From contig JAISPE010000287.1 in the NCBI GenBank assembly GCA_031275145.1, positions 1-5,168 on the forward strand: 5,168 bases of DNA. The letters run 5' to 3'. Under the pieces are notes generated by a model. That model was not told the DNA's origin and did no database searches. It worked only from the letters and a program-made list of their open reading frames with translations. The position numbers and the translations under genes were made by a program. Origin of the DNA: Prevotellaceae bacterium. GTDB lineage: Bacteria; Bacteroidota; Bacteroidia; Bacteroidales; UBA932. Shown in pieces: positions 4,948 through 5,168 of the stretch; position 1 is the first letter of the stretch; every line of letters starts with the position of its first letter.

Positions 4948-5168
4948 ATGAAAAAATTACCGATAGGGATACAGTCGTTTGAAGATTTACGCAGTAGAGA
5001 CTGTATATATGTGGACAAGACCGAAGTCATTTACCGGATCATCTCAGACGGAAAAGTTTACTTTCTTTCCCGTCCGCGCCGGTTTGGGAAATCGTTACTG
5101 GTGAGTACGCTTGAAGCGATATTCAAAGGCCGGAAAGAACTGTTTGAAGGCCTGTATATTTACGACAG
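4948..5168 (+). CDS. AAA-ATPase-like protein, N-terminal part (PF09820/PDDEXK_9 family), cut by the window end
   Basis: The first 73 codons are present and the frame is open at the edge. The N-terminus has the full signature of the AAA-ATPase_like family: LPIGIQSFEDLRSRDCIYVD (4-23), then YFLSRPRRFGKSLLVSTLEA (38-57), with the P-loop variant RPRRFGKS (42-49) in which the first glycine of a normal Walker A is Arg, as is usual for the family. KGRKELFEGL (60-69) is also typical. Complete members are roughly 500-580 residues and usually end in a PD-(D/E)XK nuclease-like domain (PDDEXK_9, PF08011), which would lie outside the window. The family often has many paralogues per Bacteroidota genome. 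Its role is not established; mobile or defence-related functions have been suggested only by analogy. The ATG is supported by the family N-terminus and the -7 element behind it. Confidence 0.9.
   Translation, partial: MKKLPIGIQSFEDLRSRDCIYVDKTEVIYRIISDGKVYFLSRPRRFGKSLLVSTLEAIFKGRKELFEGLYIYD

Noticed and set aside
4649..5030. Minus-strand open frames of 78-87 codons over the kdsD upstream region
   Set aside because: They overlap divergent promoters and the start of the AAA-ATPase-like gene, have no family resemblance and look like chance frames.

Overview
The window looks like a chromosomal segment of a Bacteroidota bacterium, most likely order Bacteroidales. Five places carry the Bacteroidota -7 promoter element TAnnTTTG just upstream of a start codon. 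Most leaders lack a clear Shine-Dalgarno sequence. The gene content also fits: a radical SAM/DUF4130 pair, BioC/BioD, a KDO-pathway isomerase that implies a Gram-negative outer membrane, and an AAA-ATPase-like family that is often multicopy in this phylum.

Left part (1-2142, plus strand): after a short leader with a promoter, two genes abut with no intervening base. The first encodes a radical SAM protein with a C-terminal helix-hairpin-helix (TIGR03916 type). The second encodes a TIGR03915/DUF4130 protein. This is a conserved pair predicted to act in DNA repair or modification; I know of no established reaction. The second gene contains a perfect 27-nt palindrome and, about 75 bases before it, a terminator-like hairpin. 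Neither is explained by the coding function.

Middle part (2161-3634, minus strand): a two-gene biotin operon, bioC then bioD, with start and stop codons overlapping by one base, behind a strong promoter. BioC makes the malonyl-ACP methyl ester that primes pimelate synthesis, and BioD closes the ureido ring of dethiobiotin. The remaining biotin genes are not in the window. bioD converges with the DUF4130 gene across only 18 bp.

Right part (3677-4639, minus strand): a complete arabinose-5-phosphate isomerase (KdsD/KpsF/GutQ family), the first step towards KDO for lipopolysaccharide, with its own promoter. A 308-bp intergenic region (4640-4947) follows. It holds the kdsD promoter, a well-formed rightward promoter with no intact gene directly behind it, short ORFs that may be a gene remnant, and a further -7 element. 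The window ends inside an AAA-ATPase-like gene of the PF09820/PDDEXK_9 type, of which the first 73 residues are visible.

The best candidate for a poorly described system is the radical SAM-HhH/DUF4130 module. The most unusual bare-sequence signal is the palindrome inside its second gene.
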